Assembly (NCBI GenBank): GCA_946480915.1
Contig: CAMLLO010000039.1
Location: 1 to 39,726, forward strand
Reading direction: 5' to 3'
DNA length: 39,726 nt
Origin: an uncultured Sphingobacteriaceae bacterium
GTDB taxonomy: Bacteria; Bacteroidota; Bacteroidia; Sphingobacteriales; Sphingobacteriaceae
This document shows, one piece after another, positions 1 through 8,526 of this stretch. The notes beneath the pieces are model-generated. The model was not told the DNA's origin and did not search any database. It saw only the letters and a list, made by a program, of their open reading frames with translations. The position numbers and the translations under genes were made by a program. How positions within the stretch are numbered: the stretch's first letter is position 1; every line of letters begins with the position of its first letter.

Positions 1-822
1 GAATAAAATTACGTTTCCTGCGACTAGTTGGTTAATGCTAGCTGATGTCCCTGAAGTATTCGCAGCACCGGCATCTTTCAAGGCCTTAGCTGAGTTTAAA
101 TTCACAAACGTAGGACTAGTAATTTTTTTCAGTAAAGTTGCATTTCTTGTCCAGGTACTGATATCGAAAGACGATATCTGACTGGGAACAGGTGACACAT
201 TTAAAGCATAAATCGTGTGGCCCAGGGGCACTTTTTTGTTACTAACTACAATTGAATCTATTGAATTATAGAAATAACCGAAATCAATTTTTGCTGAATT
301 GTTGCCAACATTAGTATAACTCAAAGCCTCACCATCGGCTGTAGAAAAATAGGTCGGGTTATTTTTAGCTGTATCCGGCACGTAAATATTTCTTACAGTA
401 TAATATTCAATGTCTGAAACGACCGTAACGACAACAGATTTATCCCCCATATATACCCCCGCGTTATCCCTAGCAACAATTCGATAGGTATAAATTCCCG
501 GTTTTGTTTCGGCAGTAAACGATTTTTCTGCACTAAATGAAGTTCTATCACCTGTCTTTACGGTATCTCTTGATATTACTGTACCATTTCTTTCAACATG
601 CACAAATTGCATTGGATTGGGACATGTTATGGAAAAACTCAGTGGAAGAGTAGCTCCCGGATTAACTGTTTTATCTGCCACTAAATAGGTTGGATCAACT
701 GCATTTAGGGTAATAGTGGTTTGATTAAACTCAGGAGGATCAACATCCTTTAAACAACTTGTAAAGACACCGATTCCAAAGGTTAGTATCAAAAAAGTCA
801 TCACTTTATACTTTTTCATCAT
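1..822 (-). CDS. Surface lipoprotein downstream of SusD1 (SusE/F position), partial at its C-terminus
   Basis: The reading frame is open from an ATG at 822 through the window edge (274 codons), so the C-terminus is missing. Two ATGs are adjacent (822 and 819). The N-terminus is a lipoprotein signal: a hydrophobic stretch ending FTSC with Cys23 as the lipidated residue, then LKDVD, an acidic stretch like the Bacteroidota surface-export signal. Residues about 30-135 look like an Ig/PKD-type beta-sandwich (regular beta pattern ending SVVVTVVSD). The following part (DIEYYTVRNIYVPD...) is not a family I recognise. Being last in a susC-susD-lipoprotein operon suggests a surface glycan-binding protein of the SusE/SusF kind; that role is inferred from position and lipidation. 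The gap to SusD1 is about 73 bp and no terminator was seen, so co-transcription is likely. Confidence 0.72.
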   Translation of the reverse strand, partial: MMKKYKVMTFLILTFGIGVFTSCLKDVDPPEFNQTTITLNAVDPTYLVADKTVNPGATLPLSFSITCPNPMQFVHVERNGTVISRDTVKTGDRTSFSAEKSFTAETKPGIYTYRIVARDNAGVYMGDKSVVVTVVSDIEYYTVRNIYVPDTAKNNPTYFSTADGEALSYTNVGNNSAKIDFGYFYNSIDSIVVSNKKVPLGHTIYALNVSPVPSQISSFDISTWTRNATLLKKITSPTFVNLNSAKALKDAGAANTSGTSASINQLVAGNVILF

Positions 823-895
823 TTTTATAATTTCGAATTAGCTAATATCAGCAGGAAAATTAAATTCCTGCTGCTGATTAAATTTACCTTTACTT

Positions 896-2752
896 TTACT
901 GCAATGGATCGAACGTTCCTCCCGGCCAACCAATATTTTGCTCAATTTTCACGCTTGAGGTTCTAAAATTAGTGGGCAGTGGATAGAAATAATAAGTCTC
1001 GGGATAATTGATGACATTCGTTCCTTCTATCGAAAACACTGCCGGAATAAATACTTTATTCACTGAACCTGCGTTAGCAAAATTTATCGTGTCACGCGGT
1101 ATGATTCCCGAAGGCTGACGATCTTCTATATAAAGTGTTGCAGGATTAGGTGTCGCAGGCCTGGTGGTATTATAAGCAGGAGTTCTCATATCCCATTTAT
1201 AACCCTGTCTGATCGTACCACTTAGAAGATGGAATCTTCGCATTCTTCTAAGGTCGTCGTAACGTTTACCTTCCATTGCGAATTCCACCTGACGCTCCCT
1301 GAAGATAAGGTCAGCCATACTTGGCACATCAGTAGCCAACTCTAAACCATAATCTTTAGCTCCGCTTCCCTTAACGATACCGGCGCGCTGCCTTATCAAC
1401 CTAACCATATCCTTAGCTTCTGATAAGTTTCCAATCGCATTAGCGCATTCCGCGTAATTTAAAATAACTTCCGCGAAACGCATTTCAATCCAATCCATGC
1501 CATTACCGCCTGCAGAGTTACTGTTATACACCGCCTGAGAAGGAGACAACGAAGGATTTGAAAACCGCTTTATATAAAATCCGGTCCTTGATGGTCCACT
1601 CTTTTCTTCCAAAGAGCCAGTATAATTCCACTGCCTCCGGTTTACTTTTCCGCTAAGGTTCCATATATCGCCATTGTACGAAATTGATGCCTGAAAGCGT
1701 GGATCGCGGTTAAGCCAAAATGTCAATTCATTGTACGCAAAATCGGACCCTGCAACGCCTACCGGCCGACCGTCTTTCATAGGGTAGGCCTTAACCAAAT
1801 TCCAGGTAGGATGATAGCTGCCGCTACCACTGACTGTTTCTGAATACGGCCTTGTATTCGCTTCTATATTCGTTCCCTTAGCCGGATTTATACTTGTGGC
1901 GTCAAGAGTGCGCCATATAATTCTCTCGGTATTATTTTGCTCGGTGAGGAAGATATTGGCGTAATTTGGAATCAATGCAAACCCTTCTGCGACTCCTTGA
2001 GTATAAGCATCTTTGCATGCCGCATAGGCCTCTTGCCATCTCGTTACATCGTTAGACGGATTAAACTGAGGACTGGCCCAGTACAATAACACTTTTCCTT
2101 TTAACGCCCGTGCAGCCTCTAAAGTAATTCTTCCGCCATCGGCGTTAAATGTAGGAGCCCAGGTTGCTGGCAGTCCTTTACACGAATCAAGATCGCGTAC
2201 TATTTGCTTAATACACTCACTGGTTTTAGCGCGGGGCAGATCCAACTCATCCTTATTAAGATCCAGCACCTTAGTAACTAAAGGTACGCCGCCATAAAGC
2301 TTAACCAAATTAAAATATACAAAAGCTCTTAAAAAATATAATTGCCCCTTTAATTTCCCCTTCTGAGCAGCTGTCAAGCCAGGAGACCTTTCGATTCCTT
2401 CAATACCTAAAGTAATTCTACGGATATCAAAATATTTATTCTGCCCTTGTCTGTTTTGAGCAGCAATGTCCTGAACACTATTTTCAGTTAGCTGACCATA
2501 CAACAAAGAAGTATTTGCACCAAACTTTTCGTCAGTAGTATTGTGTAAGCCATTGTCGACAGGCCAGTTAGGTATAACCAGGTCATAGGCCTTATTTATA
2601 TATAAAGTAGCAGAAAGCTCATCATGAAAGAGCGTGGTATCAACCCCATTCAAATCTCTTTTATCAAAGATATCCTTTTTGCACGACCCTAAAATAGATG
2701 CTAAACCTAAAGCTATTAAGCTATATATTAGTGTTTTATTTAAAATTTTCAT
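896..2752 (-). CDS. SusD/RagB family outer-membrane glycan-binding lipoprotein (SusD1)
   Basis: 618 residues, the usual length for SusD. The signal peptide ends in LGSC with Cys24 as the lipidation site, followed by KKDIFDKRDLNG. The N-terminal helical region (SATLYINKAYDLV, LKGQLYFLRAFVYFNLVKLYGGVPLVT) is the typical TPR-like SusD core. The C-terminal part contains WIEMRFAEVILNYAECANAIGN and FRERQVEFAMEGKRYDDLRRM, both hallmarks of the RagB/SusD family. SusD forms the lid over the TonB-dependent transporter and binds oligosaccharides at the surface; here its partner is SusC1 immediately upstream (11 bp gap). Expression should follow the two element-bearing promoters in front of SusC1. The substrate cannot be read from the sequence. 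Confidence 0.95.
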   Translation of the reverse strand: MKILNKTLIYSLIALGLASILGSCKKDIFDKRDLNGVDTTLFHDELSATLYINKAYDLVIPNWPVDNGLHNTTDEKFGANTSLLYGQLTENSVQDIAAQNRQGQNKYFDIRRITLGIEGIERSPGLTAAQKGKLKGQLYFLRAFVYFNLVKLYGGVPLVTKVLDLNKDELDLPRAKTSECIKQIVRDLDSCKGLPATWAPTFNADGGRITLEAARALKGKVLLYWASPQFNPSNDVTRWQEAYAACKDAYTQGVAEGFALIPNYANIFLTEQNNTERIIWRTLDATSINPAKGTNIEANTRPYSETVSGSGSYHPTWNLVKAYPMKDGRPVGVAGSDFAYNELTFWLNRDPRFQASISYNGDIWNLSGKVNRRQWNYTGSLEEKSGPSRTGFYIKRFSNPSLSPSQAVYNSNSAGGNGMDWIEMRFAEVILNYAECANAIGNLSEAKDMVRLIRQRAGIVKGSGAKDYGLELATDVPSMADLIFRERQVEFAMEGKRYDDLRRMRRFHLLSGTIRQGYKWDMRTPAYNTTRPATPNPATLYIEDRQPSGIIPRDTINFANAGSVNKVFIPAVFSIEGTNVINYPETYYFYPLPTNFRTSSVKIEQNIGWPGGTFDPLQ

Positions 2753-2763
2753 AATTACGATAG

Positions 2764-5700
2764 TTATAAGCCAATATTTAAGCCTAATGAAAATGTTCTT
2801 AAGGTTGGATAACTTGCAAAGTTTCCTGTTCTTGAATCCTTATAATCATATGGATTTATAATATCCCACAGATTGTTTCCAGTAAGAACGCCTCTCACAT
2901 CTGAAATTCCTGCCTTTTGCGTTATGCTTTTAGGTATGCTAAAAGATAAGGTCATGTTATTAACTCTCGCAGTTGTCCCAGAAACTGCCCAAAACGTGGA
3001 GTTTTCTTTAAATAAGGGAGAATCAAATCTCGGATATTTTGCATTGGGATTTTCTGGAGTCCAATGATCCTTCCAAAAGTCGGCGCCTGAAGCTGTAATT
3101 GTGGGAACTTTTCTCGCATCCCCATCCACAAACTCCTTTCCTCCTATCGACAAATTCATATTTGTACTCAACTTGAAGGTCTTGTAACTCAGTCCGAAAG
3201 TGAAGCCCATACCCAAAGCAGACGCAGTACCCCTTGGATACATTAGGGTGATATCGCTATCATTAATTATCCCATCATTGTTCACATCCTTGTAGTTCAT
3301 GAAACCAACCTGAGGCTTCTGACCTCCAATTAAATAGTTAGGATTAGCTGCTAATATTGCATCTACTTCTGCCTGCGTCTTTATTATACCGGTTGCGATG
3401 TATCCATAGTTTGATCCATTGTAAATACGAGAGCTTCGGCCTACCATAATTGGATTATCGTAAGGTTGCGACACATTTCCAACTGATTGAAAGGCATTAT
3501 AGTAATAATTTAACCTACGGTCATCCGAAAAAGCTGCGTTAGCGCTCAGACTAAAACCCCAATCTTTATTAATTTTATTATTATAACCTAAAGAAAATTC
3601 CGTACCCCAATTATCTTGCTCCGAATAATTCTTTAACCCCGTCTGTGTGCCAGCTACCCAAGGAATACCAGCAATTCCGTAATCATCAAAACCATCATAG
3701 GTATGTCTGTTCCAAATATCCACAGAAAAGTTTAGCTTGTTATTTAACATGGCCATTTCAATACCATAATTTTGAGTCCTTGATTTCTCCCATGTAATAT
3801 CAGGATTTGGATAAATATTGGGATCTACTCCATTAACAACTTGGTTACCGAACAAATAAGCTTGAGGTGCCTGAGTAAATCTGGCGATATATTGATATTT
3901 CGTTACACGGTCGTCACCAATTAAGCCAAAGTTGGCTTTAAGCTTTAAAAAATCAATAAATGTTACATTATCTTTAAAGAAATTCTCTTCGCTTACTTTC
4001 CATCCAAATCCAATTGATGGAAAAAAGCCCCAGCGCTTATCAGGAGGGAAATTTGCAGAGCCGTCGTACCGTCCCACAAAGTCCATCAGATATTTGTCGG
4101 CAAATGAATAACTCGCGCGGGTTAAATAGGATCTCTTACCAGACTCACTAGCACCTTTAATATCTGCAGTTGTAGTGGCTGTATTAAAGGCAAAAAACTC
4201 ATCTAGCCCAGGAATTTGTTGCCCATCCCTATACACGGCATAGTTATCTCCTTGTGATTCTGTTTGCTCTGTTACAGCGAGTACGTCGATATTATGTTGC
4301 TTGATCTGTTTTTTATACGACAGCTGAGCAATTAACTGATAACTCCTCGTGTAACCTGTACCAGAACTTAATCTATCATTACGGGTGATTAGAGTACTTG
4401 GCGTTGCCGCGGGAACATCAGTATATAACAATCCGTTCTGCCCAGTTCGATTGAAATTATAAACCCTGTAAGGGATGTAGTATTGCTTACTGGTTGACGC
4501 TCCATGATTTCTGGCATATTGAACTTTTGCGCTCAAACCAGGAAGAAATTTAGGATTGTAGGTTAAACTGGTATTAACTCCTAAAGCAGTATTGTCACTT
4601 TTCTCATAAGTTCCTGAATTAAAAAGTGCCAAAGGATTCCACGCGGTAGGAGGATTGGGAGCTTGAGCCCAGTTATTTGGAACGCCATTAATTGTTAGCG
4701 GAACCCAGCCCGGAGTAAGATACATAGCAGTCATCATTACATTCTCGCTATTTCCATCACTGTTTTTGTTTGAGTTCCGAAACTTTTTAGACATACTACC
4801 ATTTAAGTCGACATTCAGAGTGATGCTGGGCGTTACATTTGCTGTTACAGATGACCTTAGTCCATATTTATTAACATCGATCTCTCCAAAATTGCCCCCT
4901 TCGTCGTAATAGTTACCATTAATATTATACGTAATCTCCTTAGAGCCTCCACTTAAATTTAAAGTATGGCGCTGCAACGAGGAAGGCTTCCACAATTGAT
5001 CATACCAATTTTGAGTAGAATTTGAAGCTAACGTATTTAAATCGGCTTGCGAAAACCTTAAGTTATCCTGGGCATAAGCTAGCTCATAACCGTCGTTTAA
5101 ATATTTAGCATGATCATAAGCACTTAAAAGCTTAGGTTTACTTGCTGCATCAGAGAAGCCATAGTAGCCAGTATAGCCAATCTTAGGCTTTCCGATCTTT
5201 CCTCTTTTGGTGGTAACTAAAACAACCCCCTTTGCACCCGCTGCACCATAAATTGCAGCTGACGCATCTTTAAGAATAGTAATATTATCAACGACGCTGG
5301 CATCCAGGTTGTTAAAATCATCTTCAGTCATGGTTATACCATCAATAACATACAATGGAGAGCTTGTTAGGCCTAAATTTCCCGAAGCCGCGAATAATGT
5401 AGGATTTCTAATTTGCAGACTTGACGTCGCCCCAGGTTTTCCTGAAGCTATATTAACGTTAACTCCTGCAATTCTATCAATCAGGGCGTTGGATAAATTT
5501 GCGACAGGCAAATCTTCGAATTCCTCGCCCTTAATAGCAGCAACAGCTCCTGTTGTACTTCCTAATTTTACTTTAGTACCATATCCAACATTAACAACTA
5601 CTTCGCTAAGCAACTGCGCATCTTCAACAAGTCTAATCTCTAACGAAGCCTTTCCATTCACCGCGACTTCTTGTGTTTTAAAACCGACGAAACTTATAAC

Positions 5701-5991
5701 CAGTATTTCATTAGCGGTTGGCAAGTCAATCCGGAAAACTCCATTAACATCCGTAGTTGTTGCTGTAGTCGTGCCTTTTATCTTGACAGTTACTCCCGGC
5801 AGCGGCTCTCCCTTTTCGTCCTTAACTGTTCCTGTTATATTTTCTCGTGAAGAATTATTTACGGAGAAACTGAAGCTCTTGTTATGAGTTTCAGCGTAAG
5901 ATGCCTCCGTTAAATAAAGCGACATTAATAAAGCAAGGCTCACTTTAGAACCCTTACTTAAATAATACTGCGTTTGTAAAAATAAATTCAT
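2764..5991 (-). CDS. SusC/RagA TonB-linked outer-membrane transporter (SusC1)
   Basis: 1075 residues. The order is an N-terminal secretion signal (to about residue 33), a carboxypeptidase-regulatory-like beta-sandwich (about 52-125, GTVKDEKGEPLPGVTVKIKGT), a TonB-box-like LSEVVVNVGYGT, a plug domain with SPLYVIDGITM and ILKDASAAIYGAAGAKGVVLVTTKRGK, and a long beta-barrel ending LGLNIGL. It lacks the N-terminal STN signalling domain, unlike SusC3 in this window. Known role of the family: import of oligosaccharides across the outer membrane with its SusD lid. It is first in an operon with SusD1 and a lipoprotein. Two candidate promoters with the shared locus element lie about 185 and 400 bp upstream. 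The start fits a leader sequence. Confidence 0.95.
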   Translation of the reverse strand: MNLFLQTQYYLSKGSKVSLALLMSLYLTEASYAETHNKSFSFSVNNSSRENITGTVKDEKGEPLPGVTVKIKGTTTATTTDVNGVFRIDLPTANEILVISFVGFKTQEVAVNGKASLEIRLVEDAQLLSEVVVNVGYGTKVKLGSTTGAVAAIKGEEFEDLPVANLSNALIDRIAGVNVNIASGKPGATSSLQIRNPTLFAASGNLGLTSSPLYVIDGITMTEDDFNNLDASVVDNITILKDASAAIYGAAGAKGVVLVTTKRGKIGKPKIGYTGYYGFSDAASKPKLLSAYDHAKYLNDGYELAYAQDNLRFSQADLNTLASNSTQNWYDQLWKPSSLQRHTLNLSGGSKEITYNINGNYYDEGGNFGEIDVNKYGLRSSVTANVTPSITLNVDLNGSMSKKFRNSNKNSDGNSENVMMTAMYLTPGWVPLTINGVPNNWAQAPNPPTAWNPLALFNSGTYEKSDNTALGVNTSLTYNPKFLPGLSAKVQYARNHGASTSKQYYIPYRVYNFNRTGQNGLLYTDVPAATPSTLITRNDRLSSGTGYTRSYQLIAQLSYKKQIKQHNIDVLAVTEQTESQGDNYAVYRDGQQIPGLDEFFAFNTATTTADIKGASESGKRSYLTRASYSFADKYLMDFVGRYDGSANFPPDKRWGFFPSIGFGWKVSEENFFKDNVTFIDFLKLKANFGLIGDDRVTKYQYIARFTQAPQAYLFGNQVVNGVDPNIYPNPDITWEKSRTQNYGIEMAMLNNKLNFSVDIWNRHTYDGFDDYGIAGIPWVAGTQTGLKNYSEQDNWGTEFSLGYNNKINKDWGFSLSANAAFSDDRRLNYYYNAFQSVGNVSQPYDNPIMVGRSSRIYNGSNYGYIATGIIKTQAEVDAILAANPNYLIGGQKPQVGFMNYKDVNNDGIINDSDITLMYPRGTASALGMGFTFGLSYKTFKLSTNMNLSIGGKEFVDGDARKVPTITASGADFWKDHWTPENPNAKYPRFDSPLFKENSTFWAVSGTTARVNNMTLSFSIPKSITQKAGISDVRGVLTGNNLWDIINPYDYKDSRTGNFASYPTLRTFSLGLNIGL

Positions 5992-6180
5992 ATGTATTAA
6001 TCGTTAATTTTTGCTAGATAAATTTCAATTCCACCTTTAGGAATAAATACGATCAGCATGATATATCAATCACCGGATCTAACGAATTATTAATTTTCTT
6101 TTTCCATTCAAGAGCTTTTAATTTCGGTTAGGTTTAAATTTTAATGTTTTTTTAATAAGTATTGGTTATAATTGCTTTAC

Positions 6181-6245
6181 CAAACTTATCTTAAAAAGCC
6201 CGCAACTTTCTATAGCATTTTTTCAAGATAGTATAGGATGTTACC
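6181..6245 (-). promoter_or_regulatory. Proximal SusC1 promoter with the shared two-part element (copy A)
   Basis: The -7 box TAAGTTTG on the minus strand is at 6181-6188, a perfect TAnnTTTG. Upstream lie the proximal half-site at 6211-6225 (22 bp spacer) and the distal half-site at 6232-6245 (43 bp spacer), read on the plus strand as TATAGCATTTTTTCA and TATAGGATGTTACC. The two are direct repeats 21 bp apart. The leader to the SusC1 ATG would be about 185 nt. The architecture is seen directly; activator binding is inferred. Confidence 0.72.
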
Positions 6246-6397
6246 ATTAGATCTAGCAGTATTTACCAGCTTGAAATTATTCCGTCCATTCGTGAGAAAT
6301 GTTTTGAGAGACAATTACCCGAATGGATGCTGTGATATAGTTTAGTAATCTATTAAGAATGTACTTTAATTCTGATTGTTAACTCTTGGTTATATAT

Positions 6398-6461
6398 CAA
6401 ATTTATAGGTCATTGGCAGTATTTTTTATAGCATGTTCTCAAGATATAATACAGTATTATC
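6398..6461 (-). promoter_or_regulatory. Distal SusC1 promoter with a looser copy of the element (copy B)
   Basis: The -7 box TAAATTTG (minus strand) is at 6398-6405. The proximal half-site TATAGCATGTTCTCA starts at 6427 (21 bp spacer). The distal half-site is degenerate: TACAGTATTATC from 6450, one to two bases out of the register of the other copies. It lies just after the DUF3826 stop codon and would give a leader of about 400 nt for SusC1. Confidence 0.5.
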
Positions 6462-6471
6462 ATACCAAAAC

Positions 6472-7161
6472 TTACTTATCCTTCTTTCCCGACGCCTCTT
6501 CCTTAATCCTCTGCTGCCACTCTTTACTCGCCTTATTCATGTCAATACCCGCTGCAGAAAGATAATTATTGATTTTACCTTTATATTTTCCAAACCATCC
6601 ATGCTTCTTTTCCGATGATTCGGCATCCATAGCATGCTCGCGTGCTTCGGTAAGATATACCAATATTTGCTTCTTCTGCTCTACTGTAAGATTTGGCAGC
6701 ATTTCTTGATATCCCTTGTATGTGATTGGTAAAACCCCATAAGTCATACCATCTTTTACCATTTCTACCTGTTCTGATTTAAGGTTCTTATTTAGCTTTG
6801 CGATATATTTTTTATGAAGCTTAGAGAGTTTTTTATCGGCTTTGGCCTCTAAGGCCTTTATATCTGATTCCGCCTTTTCTTTGTTGTCTTTATTAAGCTC
6901 TTTAACATTTTTCACAGCTGCGTTACGAGCATCATGAATGGCATTTAAATCAATGTATTGCTGAGCGATTAGTTCTGTAATTTTTGTCGCCTTTTTACTC
7001 TCAGTTAATCCTAGTGTCTTTACAATCTTGTCCGCCCGTGCTGTGACAACTTCTTTATACACTTCTTTATCGGTTTTTGTCCTGTCTTGCGACCTTGCGC
7101 TACCTGCCGAGGCGACTACCAGAATCAGAAAGGCAACTATACTGTTTAATTTGAGCTTCAT
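6472..7161 (-). CDS. DUF3826-family periplasmic protein
   Basis: 229 residues with a Sec signal peptide (MKLKLNSIVAFLILVVASAGSARS, then QDRTK). The mature protein is strongly charged and rich in Lys and Glu, mostly helical with long coiled-coil-like stretches (about 60-135). It carries the pattern I associate with DUF3826: VTARADKIVKTLGL near the start, YGVLPITYKGYQEMLPNLTVEQKKQI in the middle, and EKKHGWFGKYKGKINNYLSAAGID near the end. The family is found in Bacteroidota, often near glycan-utilisation genes; its molecular function is unknown to me. Here it has its own copy of the shared promoter element (copy F, about 245 nt upstream), which places it in the locus regulon. It is followed by SusC1, which has separate promoters. 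Confidence 0.85.
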   Translation of the reverse strand: MKLKLNSIVAFLILVVASAGSARSQDRTKTDKEVYKEVVTARADKIVKTLGLTESKKATKITELIAQQYIDLNAIHDARNAAVKNVKELNKDNKEKAESDIKALEAKADKKLSKLHKKYIAKLNKNLKSEQVEMVKDGMTYGVLPITYKGYQEMLPNLTVEQKKQILVYLTEAREHAMDAESSEKKHGWFGKYKGKINNYLSAAGIDMNKASKEWQQRIKEEASGKKDK

Positions 7162-7585
7162 GATAATATATTTTAATTTCTGACTTTTATATAATTAATT
7201 TAAACGCTTTTATTTGCCATTTCTACACCCAGTACCTCATTTTATTTGAATTCGGCAGCTAAAGCATGCATTTTATCTGGATTTGATTTATCTAACATTC
7301 ATTTAGCTCAGTTTAAGCTATTTGTAACATTTTAAATGCTAAATAACTATTTTTTACAAACCGGGCGTTGTATGTTTATAACTGACAAGTCTTATAATAC
7401 CACTATTACAAATGTGGCGAATGAAGTGTAGCTAATTTTGCTGTTTTTTATCAACTTAGTGTAGGATATTAGCATTAATTATCTATTTTTACAAATAACC
7501 ATTTTAATAAAAGGATAACCTTTGCATATTGAAGCCCTTTTAGCTTCTAACAGGAGTTTAGTATTTAGGCATAAATTAACCGTGT
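7162..7585. other. 424-bp divergent intergenic region between DUF3826 and the AraC gene
   Basis: No gene seen. It contains the DUF3826 promoter element (7409-7473). The AraC-gene side has only a weak -7-like sequence, AACCTTTG at 7517-7524 on the plus strand, and no copy of the element pointing towards araC. The araC gene may therefore be expressed independently of the regulon; this is an inference. Confidence 0.5.
7409..7473 (-). promoter_or_regulatory. DUF3826 promoter with the shared element (copy F)
   Basis: The -7 box on the minus strand is CACATTTG (7409-7416), keeping the A and TTTG of TAnnTTTG. The distal half-site TGTAGGATATTAGC (7460-7473, plus-strand reading) is exactly 43 bp from the box, as in the other copies. 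The proximal half-site at 7439-7453 is weak (9 of 15 positions match consensus). The element points towards DUF3826, with a leader of about 245 nt. Confidence 0.6.
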
Positions 7586-8476
7586 ATGAAACCACTCTTT
7601 CACAAAGTACCTGTAAAACTCGAAAGCTCTTTCAGCATTCGGCATGATAAGAAACCCAATTTTGTAGGGATCTGGCATTATCATCCCGAACTGGAACTGC
7701 ACTATGTGATTAAAGGGGAAGGAGTCAGATTTATTGGTAATAATATCGGGAACTTTTCTCCGGGAGACCTGGTTTTATTAGGTGAAAACTTACCGCATAC
7801 CTGGCGATGTACCGAACAATATTTTCAAAATAGTCCTGAGCACGAAATTGAAGTAATAGTAATTCATTTCTTACCTGACTGCCTGGGGAAATATCTTTTG
7901 AATCTCCCGGAAGCCTATCATCTTCCCAAGTTATTTGAGAAAGCTAAAAGCGGAATGGTAATCACCGGAAAAACGAAGCAGAAATTAGCGGGCTTGATGA
8001 AAGAAGCGCTTAATGCAACCAACCTCGACAAAATCATCGTTTTACTACAAATCTTAAAAACACTCGCAGAAACAACTGAATTTAAAACGATCGTTTCTGG
8101 TCAGTCCAATTTTTACCAGTCAAACGAAACAGATACCATCCGCCTAAATAAGGTTTGCAACTACACGCTTACCAATTACAAGAAAGACATCACACTGGAA
8201 GAGATTTCATCGATAAGCAATTTAAGTGTTACTTCCTTTTGCAGGTATTTCAAGCTAATGACCAGGAAAACATATTATGATTTTTTAATCGAGATTCGTA
8301 TAAGTCATGCTTGCCGGGCGCTGGTAGAAGATAAGCTGCCTACAGAGGTTATTTGTTTTGATTGCGGATTCAATAATGTGTCAAACTTCTACCGCCACTT
8401 TAAAAAAGTGACGGGCATAACACCGTTAGAATACAAAAGGAAATACCTTAACAAGAGCAAGCAAAATGTTGCTTAA
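7586..8476 (+). CDS. AraC-family transcriptional regulator with cupin sensor domain
   Basis: 296 residues and the only long plus-strand gene in the glycan locus. The N-terminal cupin (about 20-100) contains HYHPELELHYVIKGEG with His31, His33 and Glu37, and LGENLPHTW with His71, the usual AraC-binding-type sugar sensor. The C-terminus has two helix-turn-helix motifs, about 203-222 (TLEEISSISNLSVTSFCRYF) and 253-272 (TEVICFDCGFNNVSNFYRHF), ending ITPLEYKRKYL, the standard AraC signature. Divergent from DUF3826 and convergent with the DapA-like gene. It is the only dedicated DNA-binding regulator inside the locus, and AraC proteins bind direct repeats about 21 bp apart. It is therefore the best candidate to recognise the shared promoter element; that link is inferred. 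Confidence 0.95.
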   Translation: MKPLFHKVPVKLESSFSIRHDKKPNFVGIWHYHPELELHYVIKGEGVRFIGNNIGNFSPGDLVLLGENLPHTWRCTEQYFQNSPEHEIEVIVIHFLPDCLGKYLLNLPEAYHLPKLFEKAKSGMVITGKTKQKLAGLMKEALNATNLDKIIVLLQILKTLAETTEFKTIVSGQSNFYQSNETDTIRLNKVCNYTLTNYKKDITLEEISSISNLSVTSFCRYFKLMTRKTYYDFLIEIRISHACRALVEDKLPTEVICFDCGFNNVSNFYRHFKKVTGITPLEYKRKYLNKSKQNVA

Positions 8477-8490
8477 TCCTTGTTAAAAAC

Positions 8491-8519
8491 CTAAAAATGA
8501 GATCACGGGCGAGATCTCA
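8491..8519 (-). terminator. Hairpin between convergent araC and dapA-like genes
   Basis: A 7-bp stem TGAGATC (8498-8504) / GATCTCA (8513-8519) with an 8-nt loop. In minus-strand sense it is followed by TTTTTAGG, fitting a terminator for the DapA-like gene. It may also act weakly for araC, as the plus-strand side has only a broken T-run. Confidence 0.65.
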
Positions 8520-8526
8520 AATACTT

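Larger units (their letters stand above)
5992..6471. other. 480-bp leader/promoter region of SusC1
   Basis: No convincing gene. It holds two candidate SusC1 promoters (6181-6245 and 6398-6461). Between them is an inverted repeat with 8-bp arms TCCATTCG (6285-6292) and CGAATGGA (6320-6327), 27 bp apart, which would lie in the leader of a transcript from the distal promoter. A 61-codon plus-strand frame at 6433-6618 overlaps the DUF3826 gene and is not supported. Confidence 0.6.

Noticed and set aside
5309..5887. 192-codon plus-strand frame inside SusC1
   Set aside because: It is the complement of the conserved plug and regulatory-like domains of SusC1, so it is a shadow frame.
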